Assembly: GCF_029968015.1 (NCBI RefSeq)
Contig: NZ_JASCIS010000053.1
Location: 1 to 53,781 of the forward strand
Length of the DNA stretch: 53,781 bases
Reading direction: 5' to 3'
Origin: Streptomyces luteolus
GTDB taxonomy: Bacteria; Actinomycetota; Actinomycetes; Streptomycetales; Streptomycetaceae
Part shown: positions 9,213-18,231 of the stretch, piece after piece
Layout: each line of letters begins with the position of its first letter
Numbering within the stretch: the first letter of the stretch is position 1
Translations under genes and position numbers: made by a program
Notes under the pieces: generated by a model
What the model was told of the DNA's origin: nothing
What the model saw: the letters and a program-made list of their open reading frames with translations, nothing else
The model's database searches: none

Positions 9213-10353
9213 GCGCATCGTCTATCTGCATGCCTGCGAAATCCCCTCCGTCTTCGCCAACGGCGTTCATGTGATGCGCATGTGCGACGCCTTCGCGGAC
9301 GCCGGTCACGACATCACCCTCTACGCGGCGACGGGGAACGTCTCCGCCGAGGACGTCCACGCCTACTACGGCACCCGCAACCGGTTCCCGGTCCGCATCT
9401 TCGGCACCCCCCGGGTTCCGGTGCTCGGCCTCTGGATCAGGGCGTGGCGAATCCGCCGGGCCGTACGGCGCTCCGGTGCCGTCGATCTCGTCTACGGCAG
9501 GGATCTGTACGCGCTGCTCGCCGCCGCGGGCTTGGCCCCGCTCGTCTACGAGACCCACCTCCTGCGTCCACGCCGAGGACAACGCGCCCTGGAGCGCGTC
9601 CTGTTCCGTCTCCCCGGCCTGATCCGGGTGGTCACCGTGACCCAGGCGCTCGCCAGGGACTACCTGCGTACGGTCCCCCGGCTGCGGAGACCCGGCGGGC
9701 CGGAGGTGGTGTCCGTCCCCGACTGCGCCGACCTCCCGGCGGCCACCGGGACGACGGCGACGCTGCCCGGCCGGCCGGACGCGCTGAAGGTCGGCTACGT
9801 CGGGCACCTCTACCCGGGGCGGGGCATCGACGTGGTGTTCGATCTGGCCGCTTCCCTGCCCGAGGCCGACTTCCACCTCGTCGGAGGTACGGACGAGGAC
9901 CTGGCCCACTGGCGAGGCAGGCCCCGTACCCCCAACGTGTACTTCCACGGCCATCTGCCGCCTGCCGAACTGCACCCCTACTACCGCGCGTTCGACCTCG
10001 TTCTCGCTCCGTACCAGCGGCGAGTGGCGGTGGCAGGGGGCATGGGGGACATCAGCCGCTGGATCTCGCCGATGAAACTCTTCGAGTACATGGCTCACGG
10101 CAAGGCGATCATCGCCTCCGATCTGCCGGTGCTCAGGGAGGTCCTGACGGACGGCGTGAACTGCCTGCTCTGCCGCCCCGAGGACGTCGCCGCCTGGACG
10201 GCGGCCGTGCGGCGCCTGGCGGACGCTCCCGAGGAACGCGCGGCCCTGGGCGAGACGGCCGAACGAGTGCTGAGCGGCGAGTACACCTGGCGCGCCCGGG
10301 TGGACCGCGTCCTGCCGCGCTCGGACGGCGCCTCCGCACGCGGGGGCGCGTGA
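9211..10353 (+). CDS. GT-B glycosyltransferase (GT4-like)
   Basis: The 380-residue protein has the two-lobed GT-B layout. The N-terminal acceptor lobe begins MRIVYLHACEIPSVFANGVH. The C-terminal donor lobe includes VGYVGHLYPGRGIDVVFD and the family motif around SPMKLFEYMAHGKAIIASD, followed by a second glutamate in VLREVL, as in GT4 retaining enzymes. It should transfer a sugar from a nucleotide-sugar to an acceptor in the cytoplasm. The TTG start is supported by AGAGG five bases before it and by homology to the decayed copy at 24407. Its stop overlaps the ATG of the epimerase gene (TGATG), so the two are translationally coupled. Donor and acceptor are unknown. Confidence 0.88.
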   Translation: MRIVYLHACEIPSVFANGVHVMRMCDAFADAGHDITLYAATGNVSAEDVHAYYGTRNRFPVRIFGTPRVPVLGLWIRAWRIRRAVRRSGAVDLVYGRDLYALLAAAGLAPLVYETHLLRPRRGQRALERVLFRLPGLIRVVTVTQALARDYLRTVPRLRRPGGPEVVSVPDCADLPAATGTTATLPGRPDALKVGYVGHLYPGRGIDVVFDLAASLPEADFHLVGGTDEDLAHWRGRPRTPNVYFHGHLPPAELHPYYRAFDLVLAPYQRRVAVAGGMGDISRWISPMKLFEYMAHGKAIIASDLPVLREVLTDGVNCLLCRPEDVAAWTAAVRRLADAPEERAALGETAERVLSGEYTWRARVDRVLPRSDGASARGGA

Positions 10354-11294
10354 TGCGGGCGGCCGTGACCGGGGCGGCCGGGTTCATCGGCTCTCATCTG
10401 TGCGCCCACCTGCTCGCCGCCGGGGACGCCGTCGTCGGCATCGACGTGCTCACGGACTACTACGACCCGGCGCGCAAGCGACGCAATCTGGCAGAGGCGT
10501 TCCGCTCCCCGGCGTTCTCCTTCCACCCCCTCGATGTGCTGGACCCGCGGACGGACGCACTGCTCGACGATGTCGACGTGGTCTACCACCTAGCAGGGCA
10601 GCCCGGCGTACGGCCGTCCTGGGGAAGGGAGTTCGCGCTCTACACCCGCCACAACGTGCTGGCCACCCAGCGGCTGCTGGAGAGCGTGCGCGACCGGCCG
10701 CTCCGCAAGTTCGTCCACGCCTCCAGTTCTTCGGTCTACGGCGATGCCGACCGCTTCCCGACGCCCGAGACCGCCTGCCCCGCCCCGGTGTCTCCGTACG
10801 GGGTCACGAAGCTCGCCGCCGAGCACCTGTGCGAGCTGTACCGCACGACGTACGGCGTGCCCACGGTGTCGCTGCGGCTGTTCAGTGTCTACGGCCCGCG
10901 TCAGCGCCCCGACATGGCCTTCGCCCGGCTGATCGCCGCCGCGGCCGGCGGCCCGCCTTTTCCCCTGTACGGCGACGGCGAGCAGACCCGGGACTTCACC
11001 TACGTGCGGGACGTCGTCGTGGCAATGCGGGACGTCGCCTGTTCCGGCTTCACCGGGATCGCCAACCTCGGTGGCGGTCGGCCCGTCTCGATGCGGCAGG
11101 CGATCGCCGCCGTGGAGCGGGTCGCCGGGCGGGTCGCTCTCGACCGGCGGCCCGCCCTGCCCGGCGACGCCCGGCACACCGGCGCCGACATCACCGTCGC
11201 CGCCCGGGGGTTCGGCTTCCGGCCTCGAACCGGTCTTGAGGACGGGCTGGCAGCGATGGCCGCACACCCCGCACCCGAGGTCTCACAGGAGTAG
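10353..11294 (+). CDS. NAD-dependent epimerase/dehydratase (sugar-nucleotide, extended SDR)
   Basis: The 313-residue protein is a full-length extended SDR. GAAGFIG (residues 7-13) is the NAD(P) dinucleotide motif, SSSSVYG is the catalytic serine region, and Y149 and K153 in SPYGVTK complete the YxxxK active site. LFSVYGPRQRPDMAF and GDGEQTRDFTYVRDV are typical of UDP-glucuronate 4-epimerases and related sugar-nucleotide enzymes. It probably provides a modified nucleotide sugar for the glycosyltransferase encoded directly before it, with which it overlaps. The exact reaction (epimerase or 4,6-dehydratase) cannot be fixed by eye. It converges on the oxidoreductase gene at 11368. Confidence 0.88.
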   Translation: MRAAVTGAAGFIGSHLCAHLLAAGDAVVGIDVLTDYYDPARKRRNLAEAFRSPAFSFHPLDVLDPRTDALLDDVDVVYHLAGQPGVRPSWGREFALYTRHNVLATQRLLESVRDRPLRKFVHASSSSVYGDADRFPTPETACPAPVSPYGVTKLAAEHLCELYRTTYGVPTVSLRLFSVYGPRQRPDMAFARLIAAAAGGPPFPLYGDGEQTRDFTYVRDVVVAMRDVACSGFTGIANLGGGRPVSMRQAIAAVERVAGRVALDRRPALPGDARHTGADITVAARGFGFRPRTGLEDGLAAMAAHPAPEVSQE

Positions 11295-11367
11295 GCGTGG
11301 ACCGGCGCGTCCGAAGGGTCTGGTCGGCGGCGCCCGGAGCACTCGCGCGCCGGATGCACCGGTTCCG

Positions 11368-11895
11368 TCACTCCTTTGGCATCGGCCACACGTCGCGCCG
11401 GGCGTGTGCCACCAGTTGGCCGGGAACGCCCTCGCCGCCATCATCCCAGGAGACGGGCACCACGTGGATGCCCGGCAGGTGCACCGCGTCGTATGTGGCC
11501 AGCGCTGTCGTGGTGTCCAGGGGGCGCGCGGCGAGGAGCACCCGCCCACCTGGCGGGACCGAGGCCAGGGCCTCACGGATGCCTGCGGCGGTACCGGTCG
11601 TCTCCACCACCACGTCCGGGCCCGGACCGGTGTCCTGGGCCGGGCCGCTCGTGGCCAGCCGGACAAGGCGGGCAAGCGCGCCGTCGCCCACCACCTCGGC
11701 GGTGGCGCCGCCGAGGGCCGAGGCGGCGGCGTGCGCGGTGGCGGCCCAGGCGCGCGCGGCGCGCGCGGCGGCGCCCTCCGCGGGGTACCCGTACGCCCAG
11801 GTCTCGGCGGCCTCCGGGTCGTCCGCGAACCACACCAGGTTTCCCGCAACCGCGGACTCGCCCCTAGGGCTCGTGACGCGCCGCCAAGTGCTCAC
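11368..11895 (-). CDS. small stand-alone MDR-like cofactor-binding protein
   Basis: The 175-residue protein resembles only the C-terminal Rossmann half of a medium-chain dehydrogenase. AEVVGDGALARLVRLAT matches the usual VVGxGxLG cofactor loop, and PDVVVETTGTAAGIREAL followed by PPGGRVLLAARP matches the second half of that fold. No catalytic zinc-binding half is present. Its start overlaps the stop of the upstream two-domain oxidoreductase by four bases (ATGA), so they are translationally coupled. It resembles the matching segment of that neighbour (VTVVGQGLLG), so it may have arisen as a partial copy. It could be an accessory subunit of the neighbouring enzyme; this is inference. Confidence 0.7.
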   Translation of the reverse strand: MSTWRRVTSPRGESAVAGNLVWFADDPEAAETWAYGYPAEGAAARAARAWAATAHAAASALGGATAEVVGDGALARLVRLATSGPAQDTGPGPDVVVETTGTAAGIREALASVPPGGRVLLAARPLDTTTALATYDAVHLPGIHVVPVSWDDGGEGVPGQLVAHARRDVWPMPKE

Positions 11896-13886
11896 AGCGT
11901 GTCGCCTTCCAGGAGTCGCGCCGGGGAGATCGCGCGGCCGAGGCGCGCGGAGGCGTAGGCGGCCTCCACCACCGCCTGGGTGCGTAGGCCGTCCGCGAGG
12001 CTCACGTCCTCCGGCGTACCTTCGTGAATCGCCCTCGCGAAGCGGGTGAATGCCCAGGTGCGCAGGTCGATCGCGGTCGGGGCGGGCACGGGGTCGGGCT
12101 CGTCGTCGTGACCGGGCGTGCCCCGACGAGTGAGCGTGAAGCCGGGCGTCAGCCGCACCTCCCCCTTCTCACCCCACACGCGGGTCCGCATCCCCCCGCC
12201 GCCGGCCACGCTCGCGCTGCCCACGAGCGTGGCGACGATGGTGCCGAAGCGCAGTACGACGCTGACCACATCCTCGATGCCGGGGGCCTCGGCCGTCGCC
12301 GAGGGGGCTGTCTCCGCGTAGACGCGGTCGGGTTCGCGGCCGATGAGTGCCCGGACCGCGTCGATCTGGTGGATGAGGTTCATGATGAGGAATCCACCGC
12401 CCGCGCGCTCCTTCGACAGGCGCCAGGTGGTGGGGACGCGGCCGCTGATGCCGCCGAGGAAGTACGCGGCGGTCTTGTCCGTGAAGTACGTGGTGGCGAC
12501 GCCGAGCGGCTCGCCGATCTCCCCGGCCGCGACGGCCTCACAGGCCCGGCGGAACCTCGGGTCCGTACGGGTCGGGAAGAGGACGCCGGTGCGCAGCCCG
12601 CTGTTCTCCGCGAGGGCGGCCATCCGCTGCGCCGCGGCCAGGTCCTGGGCGACGGGCTTCTCCAGCAGGACGTGCTTGCCCGCCGCCAGTGCCTGGGCGA
12701 GCAGAGTCTCGTGGGTGTCGTGCGGGGTGGCGACGAGCACCACGCCGACGTCGGGGCGGGCCAGCAGGGCCGGTACGGATGTCTCCCACGCTCCGCCGAA
12801 GCGCCCCGCTGTCTCCTCGGCCACCTCCCTGACGGGGTCGTGGCAGGCGCTCAGTGCGACCTCGGAGGCGGCGGCGAGCGCCCTGGCGTCCTCGATGCCG
12901 ATGTCGCCGCAGCCGAGCAGGCCGAAGCGGACGGGGCGCGCGGCGAGGGCGGGACGGGCGGGTGCGGGGCGCGGGGCATCCCAGTGCAGCACGGCGCTGA
13001 TGAAGGCCCGGTCCTCGGCGAGCCGCCGGTAGACCTCCGGTGCCTTGTGTGCCGGGTAGTCGGCGAGGACGTCCCTGATGGTGAAGCGGTGCTGCTTCAG
13101 CAGGGAGAAGAAGAGGTCGCCGAGGCGCTCCTCGTCCGCCTCGGTCATCCGGGAGACATGTGCGCCGCGCAAGTCGAGCCGCCGGTCGTGCAGTTCTTGC
13201 AGCGGTACGTCGGCCTGCTCGCTCCTCGGCGAGCCCAGCAGTACCACCCGGCCGCCGTCCGCCGCGGCGGCGAGGGCGACGGCCAGCCCGGGGCCGCTGT
13301 CGGTGGCGTCGATGACGAGGGGGGTGCCGCCGTCGAACCGTCCGGGTTCCTCGAACGCGGTGGCGGGTTCGTTCCTGGTGCTCCAGGTACGGGCGGTAGA
13401 GGCCGCGACCGCCCGCACCCTGGGCGCGCCGAGGGCCGTGGCCAGGCGCCGGGTGATGACGCCGAGCAAGCCCTGGCCGACCACCGTCACCGGCTCCCCG
13501 GCCGCCGCTTCCCCGGTGCGCAGGCCGTGCAGAGCGGTGAGGGCGAGTTGCCAGACCGCGGCGTCGACCGGCCGGACGCCCTCGGGCACGGCGCGTACGT
13601 AGCGGGGCGACACGACGGCCACTCTGGCGTGGCGCGCACGGCGCACGGCGACCCGGGTGCCCGCCGGGAACGCGGGGCCGTGCCGTACCGTACCGGCGGC
13701 CATGTAGCCGGGGAATTCCGGGAACCGGGAACCGGCGGTCGGGAGGTCCAGCAGGATCGCGCGTTCGGTGCCGGGGGACAGCACGCTCACGCCGATATCG
13801 ATCACGACATCCCCGGGACCGCTCGACGGCTCGTCCCGTTCGACGATCTCGCACCGGCCGGGACCGGGTAGGGCCACCTGTCGCAT
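11892..13886 (-). CDS. two-domain oxidoreductase: MDR domain fused to Gfo/Idh/MocA domain
   Basis: The protein has 664 residues. Residues about 1-305 are an MDR (zinc alcohol dehydrogenase-like) domain with PVTVVGQGLLGV as the cofactor loop. Residues about 315-664 are a Gfo/Idh/MocA domain with FGLLGCGDIG at the NAD(P) site and the family EKP motif in LLEKPVAQDL. Such fusions occur in polysaccharide and sugar-metabolite clusters, where the second domain oxidises or reduces a sugar or cyclitol. I chose the ATG at 13886 because GGAGG precedes it and MRQVALPGPG is the usual family start. It forms an operon with the small MDR-like gene, with a 4-base overlap, and is divergent from the methyltransferase gene 39 bases away. 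Confidence 0.88.
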   Translation of the reverse strand: MRQVALPGPGRCEIVERDEPSSGPGDVVIDIGVSVLSPGTERAILLDLPTAGSRFPEFPGYMAAGTVRHGPAFPAGTRVAVRRARHARVAVVSPRYVRAVPEGVRPVDAAVWQLALTALHGLRTGEAAAGEPVTVVGQGLLGVITRRLATALGAPRVRAVAASTARTWSTRNEPATAFEEPGRFDGGTPLVIDATDSGPGLAVALAAAADGGRVVLLGSPRSEQADVPLQELHDRRLDLRGAHVSRMTEADEERLGDLFFSLLKQHRFTIRDVLADYPAHKAPEVYRRLAEDRAFISAVLHWDAPRPAPARPALAARPVRFGLLGCGDIGIEDARALAAASEVALSACHDPVREVAEETAGRFGGAWETSVPALLARPDVGVVLVATPHDTHETLLAQALAAGKHVLLEKPVAQDLAAAQRMAALAENSGLRTGVLFPTRTDPRFRRACEAVAAGEIGEPLGVATTYFTDKTAAYFLGGISGRVPTTWRLSKERAGGGFLIMNLIHQIDAVRALIGREPDRVYAETAPSATAEAPGIEDVVSVVLRFGTIVATLVGSASVAGGGGMRTRVWGEKGEVRLTPGFTLTRRGTPGHDDEPDPVPAPTAIDLRTWAFTRFARAIHEGTPEDVSLADGLRTQAVVEAAYASARLGRAISPARLLEGDTL

Positions 13887-13925
13887 AGACGCCTCCACAG
13901 GGAATTCAGGGATTTCGATCGGGGC

Positions 13926-14702
13926 ATGGCCCCGATTGCGGAATGGGTGCCTGAGAGCCGTCTTTTGCAGGCGTGGTTGACCGGGCGTTGCTCTTCGGGC
14001 ACGGTGAAGCACGTGATGGCTTCTCTATTGCGAAAACTTGACTTCGATCGCCGCACCATCGCACTCGTCGAGCATGATTTCTCCCGATTCCGCGCACAGT
14101 TGAGGCAACGCCGCCGGGCGCGGAGACCCGGGGTCCTGCTGAAATCCCGCAGAATCCACTTGGGCTGCGGTGACCGGCGCGTTCCCGGCTGGCTCAATTG
14201 CGATGTGTCCGGCTCGGAACTCGACCTCGATCTGGCGTCCGGCCGGCTGCCGTTCCCGGACGGTTCGGTGACGGCCGTCGTGATGCAGCACGTCGTCGAA
14301 CACCTGGAGCTCCACGGGCAACTGATCCCGCTGCTGCGGGAGTTGCGCCGGGTCTGCGCGGACGACGCCGTGCTGTGGCTCTCCTGCCCCGATCTGGCCA
14401 AGGTCTGCGGGGCCTACGTGGCGGACCGGGGGCAGGCTCTCAAGGAGGACCGCTGCCGACGGTATCCGGATTACTCCCTCGGCGGTGCCCCCGTCCAGCA
14501 ATTCGTCAACGACCTCTTCCACGCGCGCGGCAGACATCGCAACCTCTTCGATCTCGAACTGCTCGACTGGGCACTCCACCAGGCCGGTTTCCCCTCCGGT
14601 GAGCAGGTCATGGAGGCGGACCTGCTCACCGCGCACCCCGAGTTCCCGCCCCGGCACGACGACGCGCAATCTCTCTACGTGCGGGTGTGCAAGTCCCGGT
14701 AG
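13926..14702 (+). CDS. class I SAM-dependent methyltransferase
   Basis: The protein has 258 residues from the first ATG. RRIHLGCGDRRVPGWLNCDV is SAM-binding motif I, in the form seen in many sugar-cluster methyltransferases; LPFPDGSVTAVVMQHVVEHL is the motif II-III region with the typical D/H-x-x-EH helix. The start is uncertain: the ATG at 14016 (MASLLRKLD) is an alternative that would leave a larger divergent promoter space. The 3' end overlaps the convergent glycosyltransferase gene by 28 bases. It probably methylates an oxygen, nitrogen or carbon of the cluster product. It lacks the domain additions that would specify a substrate. Confidence 0.85.
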   Translation: MAPIAEWVPESRLLQAWLTGRCSSGTVKHVMASLLRKLDFDRRTIALVEHDFSRFRAQLRQRRRARRPGVLLKSRRIHLGCGDRRVPGWLNCDVSGSELDLDLASGRLPFPDGSVTAVVMQHVVEHLELHGQLIPLLRELRRVCADDAVLWLSCPDLAKVCGAYVADRGQALKEDRCRRYPDYSLGGAPVQQFVNDLFHARGRHRNLFDLELLDWALHQAGFPSGEQVMEADLLTAHPEFPPRHDDAQSLYVRVCKSR

Positions 14703-15529
14703 TGGCACCACAGGTCGTAGAGGGGGATCAGCGCCGGGTCCGTCCAGGTCGGCTTGACGGGCTCCGTCCAGTGGACCAGTAGGGCCGGAGGGGCGGAGGG
14801 GTGCGTGATCCCTCCGTCCTTCGCCTGGACACCGGGTGTCCAGGCGAAGACCTCCGCCGGGATGGACTGGTCGCCGGTGGTGGTGCGCAGCCGGTGCAGG
14901 CTGGTGAAGGGCAGTCCCGAAGTGACCATGAGGTAGTTCAGGAACGGCTGTTCATAGCCGAGTTTCATATGTGGTTTCAGCTCGCGGGCGGCGGGAAGCG
15001 CGGCGGCGATTCCGGCTCGAGTGAGTGCGCCTTTCCGGGAGGCCACAAATCCGGTGTTGGCGGCGTATGCGTACTGCTTCTCAGTCAGCTTTCCGGAGGT
15101 TTTGACGCTCTCTAGCCAGGCGCGTCCCGGAAGGTGTGACGTGGCGGTCACGAATGCGTGTTCCGCGAGGTGGTCGAATACGAAGTCGATGTTCCGCAGG
15201 ATGGCTGTGTCGCTGTCGATGTAGAGGAATTCGTCGAACTCGCCCTCCCATGCCGCCAGTTTCCTGAAGTGCCCTGTCCGCCGCTCGTGGAAGGAGAGGC
15301 TGATCTCGTCGCACCGCGCCAGCAGCGGCTCGTCGTTCCAGACGGTGAACTTGTACCGCTCGCCCAGCGCGGCGATCTGTCCGTACGTCTCGTCGAAGGG
15401 GATCAGCCGGAGCGGGATGTCGGGGTTGGTGCGGCGGAAGCTGTTGAGGAACACGGTGACCAGCTCCACCACACGGTCGTTGGCCACGAAGTACACGCCG
15501 CGTTTACCAGGCATGGCGTCTCGCCCCAT
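14675..15529 (-). CDS. GT-A fold glycosyltransferase-like protein with DxD motif
   Basis: The protein has 284 residues. The N-terminus (KRGVYFVANDRVVELVTVFL) is the nucleotide-sugar strand-helix start seen in GT8-like and related transferases. EFLYIDSDTAIL contains the DxD metal/nucleotide-sugar motif. The later QPFLNYLMV and LVHWTEPVKPTW are typical of the acceptor half. It is expected to be a metal-dependent glycosyl- or nucleotidyl-sugar transferase in the cytoplasm. MPGKRG at 15514 is an alternative start. It is the last gene of a minus-strand run with the ATP-grasp-like and amidohydrolase genes, 54 bases after the former, and overlaps the methyltransferase 3' end. Confidence 0.75.
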   Translation of the reverse strand: MGRDAMPGKRGVYFVANDRVVELVTVFLNSFRRTNPDIPLRLIPFDETYGQIAALGERYKFTVWNDEPLLARCDEISLSFHERRTGHFRKLAAWEGEFDEFLYIDSDTAILRNIDFVFDHLAEHAFVTATSHLPGRAWLESVKTSGKLTEKQYAYAANTGFVASRKGALTRAGIAAALPAARELKPHMKLGYEQPFLNYLMVTSGLPFTSLHRLRTTTGDQSIPAEVFAWTPGVQAKDGGITHPSAPPALLVHWTEPVKPTWTDPALIPLYDLWCHYRDLHTRT

Positions 15530-15583
15530 TCTCGTCCAGGAGTGCGGTGTCAGGAGTTGGTGCGGCGGTGAGCGGATTGGGTG

Positions 15584-16843
15584 TCAGTAGGCGGCGCTTA
15601 CGACTGTTTGCGGTGAACCGTGTACCTTCTGCGCCCGCTCCTGCATCGCCATCACCCCGGACAGCCCCTCCGGGGTATAGAAGGCGCTCAGCTTGGTATA
15701 CCCGTCGAACTTCACCTCCTCGCCGCTCCGGGACACGGCGGCTGCGGGCTCCGCCAGCAGTGCCGCGTCCTGGGCGACCCAGGGGTGACCGGCTGCGGTG
15801 TCGGCGCAGATCCGGTCGAAGAGGCCGCGCAGCGCCGGTCCGGAGAAGCTGCCCGTGTGGTAGACGGCGCGACTGCCCCAGTTCAGCGTCGGGTGATGGC
15901 TGCCGAACTTCACGTAGTAGCGACGCTTGCCCTGACCCAGACGGCAGTACTCGTCCAGGGTGATCCACGTGCCGTCGGGGAGGTGGAAGCCCTCGGGCGT
16001 GATGATCTCGGTGTGCGGGAAGATCCCGCGGACCTCGTCGGGATAGAACTCGCGGGCCTTCGACCAGAAGGGCCAAGCCATCGTCACCTTGGCGTCGTAC
16101 AGGGGCATGGGCGGGTGGTCGAAGACGAGTTCACCCTGCGCGCACGCCTCCATCCACTGATCGAAGAAGCCGTTGTACCTGAGGTCGTAGAACTCGTGGG
16201 CACGGACGAATCCGCAGTCCTTCCAGTGCACGGCGTCCCAGCCGAAGTGCCGGATGCCGGCCTCGCGCAGCCGCTGCACGGTGTAGTGGACGCCGTGGGG
16301 CCGGGACGCGTTGCCGGTGAGGTGGTGGATGACGAGGTCGTCGCCGAACCGGGCGCGCAGGGAGGCCGCGAGGGTGTCGATGAGCGGTGCGAAGCGCCGT
16401 TCCCCGGCGTCGAAGTCGTCCGGGAAGGCGCGGTAGAGGGCGTGCACTTGATCCGCTATCTCCCAGCCGGAGGCCGGGCACTGCACTTCGGCGATGGCTC
16501 CGGGGGCGGGCTCGTCGGTGCGGAAGTAGAGCGGGAGCGCGAGGTGGCGATCCGTCAGTTCGAGGTGGAACTGACGGCCGCGCTCCGGAGGCTGGCCGGT
16601 CAGGATCGTCTCCGCGATGGCGGGGTCGGCCTCACCGTGCAGGCTGGCCAGGAAGACGTCGCGGGTGATCCGCTGGAATTCGCGGATCACGGCGTTGCGG
16701 TCCTCGAAGCCGCGCAGGGTCTCGGGGGCGAGCGCGTAGGGACGGGTGGAGATCAGGTTGGTGAAGCCGACGCCCATCCGGGCCCTGGCCTCAATGTCGT
16801 CGTCGATGAAGCGGTACCAGGGGTTGCTGGTCTGCTCCGCCAC
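15584..16843 (-). CDS. unassigned 419-residue protein, possible ATP-grasp ligase
   Basis: The family is not certain. The C-terminal third contains RRYYVKFGSHHPTLNWGSRA, then SGPALRGLFDRICADTAAGH and PWVAQDA. This resembles the ATP-grasp order: a lysine on a strand, a glycine/serine-rich loop, a helix, then a strand ending W(V/I)xQ. The N-terminal part has GAIAEVQCPASGWEIADQV, which may be a substrate lobe. If the reading is right, it would use ATP to form an amide or other acyl bond, which would suit a cluster with no NRPS. It lies 11 bases after the amidohydrolase gene, so both are in one operon. A structure prediction would settle the fold. Confidence 0.5.
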   Translation of the reverse strand: MAEQTSNPWYRFIDDDIEARARMGVGFTNLISTRPYALAPETLRGFEDRNAVIREFQRITRDVFLASLHGEADPAIAETILTGQPPERGRQFHLELTDRHLALPLYFRTDEPAPGAIAEVQCPASGWEIADQVHALYRAFPDDFDAGERRFAPLIDTLAASLRARFGDDLVIHHLTGNASRPHGVHYTVQRLREAGIRHFGWDAVHWKDCGFVRAHEFYDLRYNGFFDQWMEACAQGELVFDHPPMPLYDAKVTMAWPFWSKAREFYPDEVRGIFPHTEIITPEGFHLPDGTWITLDEYCRLGQGKRRYYVKFGSHHPTLNWGSRAVYHTGSFSGPALRGLFDRICADTAAGHPWVAQDAALLAEPAAAVSRSGEEVKFDGYTKLSAFYTPEGLSGVMAMQERAQKVHGSPQTVVSAAY

Positions 16844-16854
16844 GCGGGTCTCCT

Positions 16855-18006
16855 TCAGTCGGCGGACAGGGCGGCGAGATCGAATCGGTACAGGCGAGCG
16901 CAGTTGCCCGAGGTCACCTGCTCGCGGGCCTCCTCACCGGCGTCGGCCAGACCGCGGTCGAGGACTTCGCGGGAGTGCGGCCAACTGCCCTCGTAGTGCG
17001 GGTAGTCGCTGCCCCAGAGGAAGTTGTCCGCCCCCAGCAGGCGCATGGTCACCACACCCACCTCGTCCTCGGTGAAGGTGGCGTGCACCTGGCGGCGGAA
17101 GTAGGCGCTCGGCGGCATCGTGAGGTCGGTGCGCAGCGCCGGGCCGAGCTTGTCGTAGATGCGGTCGGCGTGCAGCAGGTGGTAGGCGATCCAGCCGATG
17201 TCGTTCTCGGCCATGACGAGTTGGAGGCCGGGGAAGCGCTGGAGGACGCCGGAGAAGGTCAGGTCCGTCAGCGTGTGCATCAGCTCTTCCGGGTAGCCCA
17301 TGTTGCGCTGGATGCGGCCCATCGGCGTCGTGTAGTCGAAGAGCTGCGGGCTGTCCCGGTATCCGGTGAGGCAGTGCATGGAGACGGGCATGCCAAGCTC
17401 CTGCGCCTCCCGCCAGAACGGGTCGTTGGCGGTCCCGGTGAAGTCCCGCTCGGCGGGGGCGGAGGCCCAGACGGCCGCGCCCTTGAGGCCGAGGTCGTGG
17501 CAGCGGCGCAGCTCGCGAACGGCCTCCTCGGCGTCCCAGAGGGAGATCAGCCCGAGGCCGGCCAGGCGGTCCGGCGCGTAGCGGACGTACTCGGCGAGCC
17601 AGTCGTTGTAGGCCCGGAAGCAGGCGCGCTGGAAGTCACCGTCGGAGAGCCAGAAGAGGTGCAGAGCAAGGCTGGGGTACAGCACCTCTCCGGCGACTCC
17701 GTCCAGCGCCATGTCCTTGAGCCGTGCGGCCGGATCGCTCCCTCCGGCTCGGGCGGCCTCGACGACGGCCTGCGCACCGTCCACGAAGTCCTCGGGCGTG
17801 GTGTCGGTGGCGTAGAGGCTGTTGACCAGAGCGGGCCTCAGATCGTCGCAGGTGAAGTACCACCCACGCCGTTCGGGGTCCCAGGAGACGCGGGGGGCAC
17901 GCTCGCGGTATCGGTGTTCCAGTCCCTCGGCCCACAGGTGTACGGGTTCGACGACGTGGGAGTCTGCTGACAGCACAGGGGCGACCACAGGCCCACTCCT
18001 CCCCAT
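16855..18006 (-). CDS. amidohydrolase-superfamily metal-dependent hydrolase/decarboxylase (ACMSD-like)
   Basis: The 383-residue protein has the amidohydrolase-2 pattern. DSHVVEP (residues 15-21) replaces the classical HxH strand, as in the ACMSD-like subgroup. SMHCLTG supplies a metal or active-site histidine, and LWGSDYPHYEGSWP carries the conserved aspartate near the end of the barrel. Members remove carboxyl groups from aromatic acids or hydrolyse C-N and C-C bonds with one bound metal. It is the first gene of a minus-strand operon with the ATP-grasp-like and GT-A-like genes, and is divergent from the radical SAM gene across 225 bases that should hold both promoters. Confidence 0.85.
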   Translation of the reverse strand: MGRSGPVVAPVLSADSHVVEPVHLWAEGLEHRYRERAPRVSWDPERRGWYFTCDDLRPALVNSLYATDTTPEDFVDGAQAVVEAARAGGSDPAARLKDMALDGVAGEVLYPSLALHLFWLSDGDFQRACFRAYNDWLAEYVRYAPDRLAGLGLISLWDAEEAVRELRRCHDLGLKGAAVWASAPAERDFTGTANDPFWREAQELGMPVSMHCLTGYRDSPQLFDYTTPMGRIQRNMGYPEELMHTLTDLTFSGVLQRFPGLQLVMAENDIGWIAYHLLHADRIYDKLGPALRTDLTMPPSAYFRRQVHATFTEDEVGVVTMRLLGADNFLWGSDYPHYEGSWPHSREVLDRGLADAGEEAREQVTSGNCARLYRFDLAALSAD

Positions 18007-18231
18007 GAGTGAGATCGGCAGGCACAGCGGTGACCATGACCTGCAGCGATGGCGGAATGCGGTGGGGCGCGTTCACGAACGGCCGCCTGGGGCGTGCGGA
18101 TCGGACGGCGGCGGTGCGCCCTCTCATCCTCCGCATCACACCTGCTCCGTCAAGAGCACCCACTACCGAACGCGCCTATTCGGACACCGGGTGTAGCAGT
18201 CCCCTGGTGCGGGCGGCAGGCGCGTGCCACC

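Noticed and set aside
12024..13871. A 615-codon open frame on the plus strand
   Set aside because: It is antisense to the two-domain oxidoreductase, which has complete cofactor motifs. No motif is visible in the shadow.
15620..16996. A 458-codon open frame on the plus strand
   Set aside because: Antisense to the ATP-grasp-like gene and the end of the amidohydrolase gene; repetitive G/V/E composition without any domain pattern.
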